Assembly (NCBI RefSeq): GCF_963668215.1
Contig: NZ_OY764190.1
Coordinates: forward strand, 4,154,001 to 4,218,000
Source of the DNA: an uncultured Desulfosarcina sp.
GTDB taxonomy: Bacteria > Desulfobacterota > Desulfobacteria > Desulfobacterales > Desulfosarcinaceae
Length of the DNA stretch: 64,000 bases
Direction of reading: 5' to 3'
In this document: piece after piece, positions 34,896-41,918 of the stretch
Layout: every line of letters starts with the position of its first letter
Position numbering within the stretch: the first letter of the stretch is position 1
The notes under the pieces: generated by a model
What the model saw: only the letters and a program-made list of their open reading frames with translations
Databases searched by the model: none
Told to the model about the DNA's origin: nothing
Made by a program: the position numbers and the translations under genes

Positions 34896-36110
34896 AGTGA
34901 GGTGGATTAGTTTCGATTTGATCTGACAACGCACTTGAAAAAGTGAGGGTTACCGGTTTTGATGAAGGTGGCAACCAAACCACCAAAACCATAGGAGGTA
35001 ACCCTCATGCTGAATGGTACCAAAACCGTCATCAAACACAAGATCGGATTGTTGAACCTGGCCGAGGAACTGGGCAACGTATCCAAAGCCTGCCGGATCA
35101 TGGGGCTTTCCCGTGACACCTTTTACCGCTATCAAAATGCCGTTGAACAAGGCGGCGTCGATGCCCTCGTCGATCAAAACCGCCGCAAACCCAATATTAA
35201 AAACCGCACAGACGAAATAACCGAGGCTGCTGTCGTAGCCTATGCCGTTGAACAACCGGCCTTTGGCCAAGTGCGTGCCAGCAACGAATTGCGTAAGCGG
35301 GGCGTGTTCATTTCCCCCAGTGGTGTCCGGTGTGTATGGCTGCGTCACCAATTGGCTCGCTTTAAAGACCGGCTCAAGGCCCTTGAGGACAAAATGGCCA
35401 AGGAGAATCTGATTCTTACCGAAAGCCAGGTCCAGGCATTAGAACGGAAAAAGCAAGACGACATCGCTGCTGGGGAGATCGAGACGGCTCATCCAGGTTA
35501 TCTGGGATCACAGGATACCTTTTATGTCGGAACCCTTAAGGGCGTGGGCAGGATCTATCAGCAAACCTTTATCGATACGTATGCCAAGGTCGGTTTTGCC
35601 AAACTCTATACCACCAAGACGCCGATCACTGCTGCCGATTTGCTCAATGATAAGGTGCTGCCCTTTTATGAAAAGCATGAGTTGCCGCTGCTTCGCGTCT
35701 TAACCGACAGGGGTACCGAGTATTGCGGCAAAGCTGAAACCCACGATTATCAATTGTATCTGGCTATTAACGACATCGAACACACCAAGACCAAGGCCAG
35801 ATCGCCGCAAACCAACGGTATCTGCGAACGCTTCCACAAAACCATGCTACAGGAATTTTATCAGGTGACCTTCAGAAAGAAGATTTATCGGGATATCGAA
35901 ACGCTTCAGTTTGATCTTGACCTGTGGCTTGAACAGTACAATCATGAGCGAACCCATCAGGGGAAAATGTGCTGCGGCAGAACCCCGATGGAAACCCTTG
36001 AAGATGGCAAACGACTCTGGGAAGAGAAAAAAATAGCCTGAACTTGACCTGACAGACACCTTCTCAGAATCGGTAACTGTCAGATCAAATCTGAACTTCT
36101 ACAAGTGAGG
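34896..36110 (+). mobile_element. IS481-family insertion sequence, copy 2
   Basis: The element proper is 34903-36103 (1201 bp), with the same inverted ends as copy 1 and 7-bp target duplications AGTGAGG at 34896-34902 and 36104-36110. It disrupts the zinc-ribbon/TM gene. The near-perfect match to copy 1 points to recent transposition. Confidence 0.93.
35007..36041 (+). CDS. IS481-family transposase (copy 2)
   Basis: 344 residues, identical to the copy 1 product: N-terminal HTH, DDE core (LTDRGTEYCG, TNGICERFHK) and basic tail. Full-length with the same strong ribosome site. Confidence 0.95.
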   Translation: MLNGTKTVIKHKIGLLNLAEELGNVSKACRIMGLSRDTFYRYQNAVEQGGVDALVDQNRRKPNIKNRTDEITEAAVVAYAVEQPAFGQVRASNELRKRGVFISPSGVRCVWLRHQLARFKDRLKALEDKMAKENLILTESQVQALERKKQDDIAAGEIETAHPGYLGSQDTFYVGTLKGVGRIYQQTFIDTYAKVGFAKLYTTKTPITAADLLNDKVLPFYEKHELPLLRVLTDRGTEYCGKAETHDYQLYLAINDIEHTKTKARSPQTNGICERFHKTMLQEFYQVTFRKKIYRDIETLQFDLDLWLEQYNHERTHQGKMCCGRTPMETLEDGKRLWEEKKIA

Positions 36111-36437
36111 CTGTATCTAAATCGACCGCTTGGTATTTGGTGTTCCTTACCGCCGTTGCATTCATTATCGGGATAATAGTGTTTGAATTTTGGGGGTGAT
36201 GGCTGGTGATTGATTGTGGTGCGCTGTGGAGGTTTATTTCAGACCAAAAAATGTGAAAGGGTATTGCTTATACGTGGCGTGGTCGTTCCCCCCGTGTGCC
36301 TTCCCTGCTGCTGCCTGGGACCTCGACCTTAATCTTAATCGTGACCGGTCGGCCGCCTCCCTTGATAATATAGCATGTGCCTGGATGCCAGCCGCCTGGA
36401 GCCTGGTGGTAGACCATCACCACAAGCAAGCTGGCCA

Positions 36438-37082
36438 TCAAGCCTTCAGCTTCCGCTTGGCAGCAAGCTGACGACTCCTTATGAAATGGTTCATGGTCGT
36501 GGCACCGACACCACATATCCTGGCAATGTTGGCCTTGGTGACTCCCTTCGACAACAAATCCTTAATCTCCTGCTCCTTCCCATCCAGCTTTGACTTGCCT
36601 GGGATGCCTTTGGGTCTACCCAACAGCTTGCCTTGAGCCTTCGCTCTCCTGAGGCCTTCCTTGGTCCTCTCCGATATCAGGTCTCGCTCAATCTCCGAAA
36701 ACAGGCTGAACATCGTAATCATCACTTTGGACGACATATCCCGCTTGCCGTTGAGGTCGATGTTTTCCTTGAGGCAGATGGTACGGACACCGTTCTTGAT
36801 GAGCGTGTCAACGATGATGGCAATCTGACCGACCGACCTTGCCAGCCTGGACAGCTCCGACACAATCAGGGTGTCGCCCTTCTGGAGCCTTTCCATCAGT
36901 TCATCGATGCGCCTCTGCTTGGTGGTCTTGCGAGAGGACATCTCGATTTCAATCCATTCATCGACCGCCAGCTTGTGGGTCCTGCTGTATTCCAGAATAG
37001 CCAGCTTCTGGTTTTCGACCGTCTGCTTGTCACTGCTGACCCTGATGTATCCGAGGGTCAATCCCTTACGCTTTTTGGGCAT
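36438..37082 (-). CDS. Serine recombinase (resolvase/invertase family)
   Basis: 214 residues. The N-terminal catalytic domain has YIRVSSDKQT (nucleophile Ser16), then SELSRLARSVGQ and the MITMFSLFSEIERDLISERTKEG long helix. A C-terminal helix-turn-helix (about 170-200, GVTKANIARICGVGATTMNHFI) binds DNA. It resembles Pin/Hin-like or resolvase enzymes. It may resolve dimers of the excised element or invert DNA; an iteron-like region lies 230-300 bp upstream. GGAGAGCGACGAC precedes the start. Confidence 0.9.
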   Translation of the reverse strand: MPKKRKGLTLGYIRVSSDKQTVENQKLAILEYSRTHKLAVDEWIEIEMSSRKTTKQRRIDELMERLQKGDTLIVSELSRLARSVGQIAIIVDTLIKNGVRTICLKENIDLNGKRDMSSKVMITMFSLFSEIERDLISERTKEGLRRAKAQGKLLGRPKGIPGKSKLDGKEQEIKDLLSKGVTKANIARICGVGATTMNHFIRSRQLAAKRKLKA

Positions 37083-37689
37083 GTCGTCGCTCTCCTTTCG
37101 CCTACCAACTATGAAAAGGTTGAAATGAGGTTATTTCGTACCCTATACCACTAATGAAGTCAATCAATTTCATAGATGTTATGGTGTCAAATTAACGTCC
37201 GTTTTGTTGGTTTTAGAGTGCGCCTTGTGAGAAAAGCTCATATTGAATGATTTCAATAAGTTCAGACAACCCCCCACTCCCAGAGAGGGGGCATAGCCCC
37301 TTCTGAAGAGTTAATCTTAAGAGATACTTAAGAGATATCTTGAGATGATACTTAGGTATTGCCTCAAGGTTCTACCTCTTTATCATCATCATCAAGGTAT
37401 CCTTATCTTTAGTTATTATCATGTAGAGATACCCCAGGGACGCGGCTGGCATCTCTTGAGGTACCACTTGAGCGAGCCAAAAAGAACATAGGGGATCTGT
37501 GTTTTTCAAAACGCCGCATCTGTGTTTTTTCTGGTTCATTACACCAGCGTTAAAGATAACGTCGTCTTTCTTTAACTATCTGTATTATTTATTATAACGC
37601 TTGCCAACCTTTTCCAATTTCCTTAGTAGGGAATCATCTTGCGCGAGGTGTCAGCCTACAAACCATCATCAAAATAGGAGGACACCATC
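37083..37689. other. regulatory-looking AT-rich region with repeats
   Basis: 607 bp between the resolvase (minus) and the small gene (plus). It holds a GC hairpin at 37282-37306 (AGGGGGCATAGCCCCTT core), an iteron-like array (37316-37374), further related motifs up to about 37480, and a doubled ATCTGTGTTTTT at 37496-37529. It could combine promoters, resolvase sites and an origin- or operator-like array. No coding sequence accepted. Confidence 0.5.
37316..37374. repeat. 11-12-bp degenerate iterons
   Basis: Units begin at 37316, 37327, 37339, 37351 and 37363. The first two read CTTAAGAGATA and the later ones drift (CTTGAGATGATA, CTTAGGTATTGC, CTCAAGGTTCTA). Spacing close to one helical turn suggests cooperative binding of one protein on one DNA face. 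Inverted relatives (CTCTTGAGGTACC) occur near 37461-37473. Confidence 0.55.
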
Positions 37690-37926
37690 ATGATTATCGA
37701 AACGACCACAAACACCGTTGACATCCATAACGGGAACTATAGCTTTTGGGAGACCTTAGACAACAAGGAGGGGGCTTTTAAGGAATGGTCTGAACTGAGC
37801 CTTGGGGTTCAGGAAAGGCTCCAGCAGATTCAAGCTGAGGTCGATGTTCTGGTGGATGAGGCAAAGGGTCTCATGGGGAAGACCGAGGAAAGAACCTTCC
37901 CGCAGAATCGGCGGTCGATGTTTTAA
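37690..37926 (+). CDS. Small hypothetical protein of element
   Basis: 78 residues with an excellent ribosome site (TAGGAGGACACC). The sequence is acidic with a helical middle (LGVQERLQQIQAEVDVLVDE) and a basic tail. Not recognised; its place between iterons and integrase suggests a regulatory or excision-related role, which is only a guess. Confidence 0.65.
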   Translation: MIIETTTNTVDIHNGNYSFWETLDNKEGAFKEWSELSLGVQERLQQIQAEVDVLVDEAKGLMGKTEERTFPQNRRSMF

Positions 37927-38022
37927 AAGCGACCACATGCAGAGGGATACAAGGGGTCATGGTAAATGGTGAGAAAGACCGTGTCCCCTTTCCCTTTGCT
38001 CTCAAGTTCTCATTCGATCAAA

Positions 38023-39699
38023 TCAGGAGACAATCCACTTGCTGCTCTTCAAATGACTGAGGTCAATCGGATAGTTCAGCTTTGAGACCACTTTCTCCAT
38101 AAGCTTCGCTGGCTGGAAGGATTTTCCATAGAGGTCCCAGGTTATGTCTCCACGGCCTTTGTGCCCGACGAATTCCTTGACGTACTGATACTCTGCTTCA
38201 TTCTGTTTTAAATGATTGATAAGAGTATGTCGAAAACTATGGAAAGTCTTCCTTCCTTTTGGTGCTTCGATGCCTGCACGTTTCTTGAACGTAGCAAACC
38301 ACTGGCTTAGCCCATGCCCCCATCGGTTGTTCACATAGACCAATTCATGGAAGATTCGCTTCTTGGTTGCTGGTATGCTTTTGACGTAATCAGGAAAGTG
38401 GAGGTCCTCGACAAGGAAGGGATGCAGGGGGACGATGCGCCTCTCACCGGTTTTGACTGATTTCCGCTCTGCATTATCATCCCTGATGTCGATGCACCAT
38501 ATGCCGTCACGTTTGACGATATCCTCAACCAAAAGCTGGCAAAGCTCATCCAGCCTTGCCCCGGTGTAGAGACCGAGCAACGGTACCCAAAAGTTGGGAG
38601 CCTTGGTGTGCTTGTCCTGTCCGTATTCCTTTGAATTGATGAACAGGTTCTGAAGGTCCTCAGGCGTGAACACGTCCCGCTTCTCGCTGGCCTTCCTCTT
38701 GTCTTTCAGCCTGAGGCCGTCAGCAGGGTTGACGTAATAAAGATGGGGGTCGCGTTTCATTGCAAGGCTGAAGATGCGCTTTGCAGCATCCATGAAAAAG
38801 TTGATACGGGCAATGGACATAGGCTTACCACGCAGGGTCATCGAGCCATCTTTAAGCCCATCCCTGAAGACCTTCATTCGGTTGTAATCGATGGTATGTA
38901 GGGGCGTATCAGGACCAAGACCAGTAACTATTTGGTCGGCAGCCATTTGGTAGTCGGTGAGGGAACGTGGATTCCATCCGCCACTGTATTCACTTATGAA
39001 ATCCTCTCCAGCTTGTTTCATGATAGCTGATGACTTCCTTTGCTCCTCGGGTGCGTTCCTGTATCTCTGCTTTCCAGTCGGAGCAGGAGAGAGGCCGGTT
39101 GATTCAAGCAGAGCTTTCTCTTCAGGCGATCCATAGTCACCGAGGGTTCTGCGTTTCTCGACCTCCAGCACGTCGATATGGGCCTTCAGGAGTTCCTTTG
39201 ATAGCTTCCTGTACTCTTCTGAATCCTTTTCAATGTCGAGTCCATGGGTCTGGATGATATCATCGGTCATGTGCCTTGCGTGTTTGAAATCAGACGTTGC
39301 GAGAGCCTCTCTGTGGTCCGATTGAAGGAATCCGAGGAACTCAGCACGCTTGCTGACATCGTCATTGGTGAGCGGTCTCTGCTGGTTGATACGGGTGTCT
39401 TCTTCCTCGTTGAGTGAGTCCTTGATGAATTCCCTGATGATGTAATTGATTTTGATTTGGTCGAGCTTGGTCATATCGTTGTTGAAACCTCCTCTGAGTT
39501 TTCGAAACAGTTGGTGCATTTTACCGGCAATCAACATGGACTTGGTTTTGGCATCAGTCAGATATCCGGTCCTCAAGGACGCACGAAGCTCCTTTTTACC
39601 GATACATGGCTGGAGGTCAAGGGGGACCTTCATCCTGAAATAGAAACAGCCTCGACGCGGCGTGTGGAGCAGGTAAGAGGGGGATTTGGTAGTGGACAT
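38023..39699 (-). CDS. Tyrosine site-specific integrase of element
   Basis: 558 residues from ATG 39699, behind CAGGAGGC; a longer frame to 39807 has no similarity. The N-terminus (YLLHTPRRGCFYFRMKVPLD) is the short domain common in large phage/island integrases, then comes an extended helical middle. The catalytic domain shows Arg in TGARLDELCQ (about 382), HSFRHT (about 486-491), GHKG (about 510) and the Tyr nucleophile in WDLYGKS (about 524). It catalyses integration/excision at tRNA-Phe. Three 13-bp repeats sit just upstream and may also repress it. Confidence 0.93.
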   Translation of the reverse strand: MSTTKSPSYLLHTPRRGCFYFRMKVPLDLQPCIGKKELRASLRTGYLTDAKTKSMLIAGKMHQLFRKLRGGFNNDMTKLDQIKINYIIREFIKDSLNEEEDTRINQQRPLTNDDVSKRAEFLGFLQSDHREALATSDFKHARHMTDDIIQTHGLDIEKDSEEYRKLSKELLKAHIDVLEVEKRRTLGDYGSPEEKALLESTGLSPAPTGKQRYRNAPEEQRKSSAIMKQAGEDFISEYSGGWNPRSLTDYQMAADQIVTGLGPDTPLHTIDYNRMKVFRDGLKDGSMTLRGKPMSIARINFFMDAAKRIFSLAMKRDPHLYYVNPADGLRLKDKRKASEKRDVFTPEDLQNLFINSKEYGQDKHTKAPNFWVPLLGLYTGARLDELCQLLVEDIVKRDGIWCIDIRDDNAERKSVKTGERRIVPLHPFLVEDLHFPDYVKSIPATKKRIFHELVYVNNRWGHGLSQWFATFKKRAGIEAPKGRKTFHSFRHTLINHLKQNEAEYQYVKEFVGHKGRGDITWDLYGKSFQPAKLMEKVVSKLNYPIDLSHLKSSKWIVS

Positions 39700-39724
39700 G
39701 GTGTCGGCCTCCTGTTCACCGGTA

Positions 39725-39763
39725 GTGTACCCTTGACGTGTACCACCAAAGTGTACCACCCCT
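39725..39763 (+). promoter_or_regulatory. three 13-bp tandem repeats upstream of integrase
   Basis: GTGTACC occurs at 39725, 39738 and 39751, exactly 13 bp apart, between the integrase start and the att core. The left end carries the same motif and spacing. They are likely arm-type integrase binding sites and perhaps an autoregulatory operator. Confidence 0.65.
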
Positions 39764-39780
39764 GAAAAGAGGGGAGAGGC

Positions 39781-39813
39781 CAAAAGAAAAACCCGTTGAA
39801 AAATCAACGGGTT
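39781..39813 (-). terminator. terminator downstream of tRNA-Phe, element-borne
   Basis: On the minus strand a 10-bp stem AACCCGTTGA with a 4-base loop is followed by TTTCTTTT. It lies 14 bp beyond the tRNA 3' end but inside the element, so the incoming DNA supplied a replacement terminator. Confidence 0.85.
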
Positions 39814-39824
39814 ATCTCTGTAGC

Positions 39825-39849
39825 TGTGGTGCCGAGGGACAGAATCGAA
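39825..39849. repeat. att site at tRNA-Phe (right end of element)
   Basis: 25-bp copy identical to 31538-31562, covering the T-arm/acceptor 3' part of the intact tRNA-Phe. Confidence 0.92.
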
Positions 39850-39902
39850 CTGCCGACACGGGGATTTTCAGTCCCCTGCTCTACCGACTGAGCTACCTCG
39901 GC
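39827..39902 (-). tRNA. tRNA-Phe (GAA)
   Basis: 76 nt with encoded CCA. Acceptor GCCGAGG pairs with CCTCGGC; the anticodon loop CTGAAAA has anticodon GAA; the T loop has GTTCGATTC. It remains intact because the integrating element restored its 3' end. Confidence 0.97.
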
Positions 39903-40099
39903 GGTTTTCCCGAAAAAGACGGTCCGTCCGTTTCAAGAAGTGCGGTTTATAAACCCTTTTCCCGAAACAAGTCAAGGCCTTTTTTGGCTTTTGAACCGGA
40001 AACCATTGGCCGGAAATGTAAACTTTCACCCAGTTTTGAACCGCGGAAAATCATCATTTGATAGCTTTAGCCTTTTCTATCGTACAGGTCAGCAGAGCG

Positions 40100-40876
40100 T
40101 TAAGATGGCGAACCGAGCCCTGTTTCTTCCACCTGCTTATCGAACGAGGTCGGGTGGTCCTTTTTCCTCCGCTTTCGGTCGATGTTTTCCCAGACCGATT
40201 CCCCTTGCGGCTTGACGAATAGAACCGGGCGATGGCCGACCAGTCGCGGCCGCAGCCATCCGTGAGTAAAAACGACATCGTTTGGAGATGGGACTTTGGC
40301 ATCCCGGTCGGTCGACAGAGTACCGATTCCGCTTCCGTTTAATTCGGCGATGGTCGTTCGCTCGGGCCAATTCCGCAAGTCGGTGAATTCGACGTAGCGT
40401 CCGGACCATCCCGAAAGGGTCAACCCCACTGCCGCGGTTGCGCCGATGATTCCGTCATTGGTGCCTCCATGGCCGGACAGGTGGACCTTTCTCGCCGCAT
40501 GAAGTGCCTGTTTCTGGGTGGACACGGCGTGTGTACAGCGCTGTCCGAAGGCAACGATGCCGTCAAGCGCTGCATCCTTTTCGGTGGCCACGCACAACCC
40601 GGGGTCACTCCCTTCGGCGGCATATTCCATAATATGCGACACAGCTTCTTCGATCAGCTTCGTTAATAGCGACGCGTCCTGGATGTCTGCGATCAGACAG
40701 GCCGAACTATTGTGGGAGGTGTACGGAATATCGTCGCTGACCAGCAACTGCTGGCGCACCACCCCCAGGCAGCAATACTCCTCAGGCAATCGCATTTGGA
40801 ACCATCGGACGAGTTTTCCAGTCCCGAAAGGCGAGTCGTAATGATCTGTGTCGTCAAATCCTAAATAGACTTTCAT
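40100..40876 (-). CDS. TiaS-like (FLD domain) protein
   Basis: 258 residues beginning MKVYLGFDDTDHYDSPFGTG, the FDDTD and GTG motifs of the ferredoxin-like domain of archaeal TiaS, the enzyme that puts agmatine on C34 of tRNA-Ile2. Further matching blocks are LSGHGGTNDGIIGATAAVGL and LNGSGIGTLSTDRDAKVPS. The archaeal enzyme continues with OB-fold and zinc-ribbon domains for tRNA binding; these are absent. Bacteria use TilS and lysidine for this position, so the bacterial protein probably acts on something else. Single gene between tRNA-Phe and decayed sequence. Confidence 0.7.
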   Translation of the reverse strand: MKVYLGFDDTDHYDSPFGTGKLVRWFQMRLPEEYCCLGVVRQQLLVSDDIPYTSHNSSACLIADIQDASLLTKLIEEAVSHIMEYAAEGSDPGLCVATEKDAALDGIVAFGQRCTHAVSTQKQALHAARKVHLSGHGGTNDGIIGATAAVGLTLSGWSGRYVEFTDLRNWPERTTIAELNGSGIGTLSTDRDAKVPSPNDVVFTHGWLRPRLVGHRPVLFVKPQGESVWENIDRKRRKKDHPTSFDKQVEETGLGSPS

Positions 40877-40912
40877 TTTGCAAAAACCGGTTCGAAAGGG
40901 GTTGTCTCACGA

Positions 40913-41057
40913 TCAGTGGTCATACTGCTCGGCATACGCGGCATCGTTGTAAAGGTCTTCACCAAACTGATTGACGCTGCAGTTGCGGACGAACTGCTAT
41001 CATCGTTGATAGACAGACGATGATAAGGATGTTGATGACTCTTCGTAGTTGAATCAT
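40913..41057 (-). pseudogene. Frameshifted small exported-protein gene
   Basis: An ATG at 41057 behind GAGGACG begins a signal-like MIQLRRVINILIIVCLSTMIA. Protein-like sequence resumes in another frame as NCSVNQFGEDLYNDAAYAEQ and stops at 40913. The span of 145 bp is not a multiple of three. It looks like a short lipoprotein-type gene broken by one indel. Recognition is by sequence character only. Confidence 0.4.
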
Positions 41058-41632
41058 TTCTGCGTCCTCTTTGATGAACGTTGGCGGACAAGCTGGCACC
41101 TCTACTGAAGCAATGAAGCCCTTGTCAACATGAATCTATTTGAAAGCCTTTGTGGTCTGTATGATTACCAAAAATAACCAAAAATTACACATTTCAGACC
41201 AAGCAAACTGGGACAAGCCGCGACATGGATAGGAACGATCAACACCGGGACACAGAAAAGTAGTTTTATGCATAGCCATCGCCCTGCCGCCCTCGTCCCT
41301 ATCTATCCAAACCGTCGCAATCTAACTCCTGATCGGGCATATGATAATCAAAGACGTTGCGTTTGGGGACGAAAGAGTCCGGAAAACCAAATGCGGTTCC
41401 CTTGTGTCCCGTCTTCCCCGTCTCAGACACAGTGTCGTTATTTGCCGGCGTGTCCGATAAGGCCTGATGATGGGAAAACTTGCTAACGGCAAATGACCCA
41501 TATCGGCCAAATCCTGACAAGCCTCACAAATAGAAAAGCCTTTGTTTCCGGTTCTTTACACATATCATCTTTTGTTTTAAGATTAGCGAATAGTGCTGAA
41601 CTTGGCATTGTTCATTTAACAAGGAGGCAATT
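41058..41632. other. gene-poor region, possible decayed gene and promoter
   Basis: 575 bp. On the minus strand near 41299-41570 three short frames in series look protein-like (MCKEPETK, GFSICEACQDLADMGHLPL, then HKGTAFGFPDSFVPKRN up to a stop at 41299), suggesting a gene with two frameshifts. On the plus strand TTTACA (41555-41560), a 17-bp spacer and TAAGAT (41578-41583) form a reasonable promoter for the next gene. Confidence 0.35.
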
Positions 41633-41839
41633 ATGTCCGGAAAAATTTTTTATCGTGAACGACAAAAAGTTAGAGATGGATCCAAAACCCCGCGTTTCAG
41701 GGTCGCAGCGGTCGCCGATGTGGACCTGAAAGTGTATGCCGGGCATCTTCGGAAAAATGAACTCGATCAATTGGCCAGCGCGATGGGTGCCCAGCTCGTG
41801 GAGCTGAAGGGCGGCGGCGGCAAGGGGTTGCACAAATAA
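41633..41839 (+). CDS. Small conserved-looking hypothetical protein
   Basis: 68 residues behind a strong AAGGAGG site. It is basic at the N-terminus (MSGKIFYRERQKVRDGSKTP) with a beta-alpha unit (FRVAAVADVDLKVYAGHLRK, ELDQLASAMGAQLVELK) and a Gly-rich end. The strand-helix-strand pattern suggests a genuine small folded protein. Function unknown; promoter candidate 50-80 bp upstream. Confidence 0.7.
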   Translation: MSGKIFYRERQKVRDGSKTPRFRVAAVADVDLKVYAGHLRKNELDQLASAMGAQLVELKGGGGKGLHK

Positions 41840-41918
41840 TTCAATCCCCCCTTGCGGGCTGCACCATCCCATCGGCTATTAAACCTCGCCAAGTGAAATC
41901 AGTTGGTAGGGCGGGGAA

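Larger units (their letters stand above)
34743..36199 (+). pseudogene. Zinc-ribbon/TM gene split by IS481 copy 2
   Basis: The left part (34743-34902) starts at an ATG behind GAGGGG and encodes a C-x2-C...C-x2-C zinc ribbon (CPRCELSYEKEKDKCPHC). The right part (36111-36199) encodes a single TM helix (YLVFLTAVAFIIGIIVFEFW) and the stop. Removing the IS and one 7-bp target copy restores an 82-residue frame exactly. In the present form translation ends at 34910 in IS sequence, so the product loses its membrane anchor. Confidence 0.85.
31538..39849. mobile_element. Integrative element in tRNA-Phe (8.3 kb)
   Basis: Bounded by the 25-bp direct repeats at 31538 and 39825. The integrase gene (38023-39699) lies beside the intact tRNA and a second recombinase is inside. 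Cargo: three-gene membrane module (32962-34418), a broken zinc-ribbon/TM gene, and a small protein (37690-37926). Two IS481 copies were acquired later. There are no phage structural, conjugation or replication genes, so this is a small genomic island or satellite-like element, possibly mobilised by helpers. Confidence 0.85.

Noticed and set aside
36214..36471. 85-codon plus-strand frame
   Set aside because: Overlaps the end of the serine recombinase gene antisense and has no ribosome site.
37381..37393. CRISPR-like or short repeat ATCATCATCATC
   Set aside because: A simple trinucleotide run without spacers; no CRISPR array or cas gene is present in the window.
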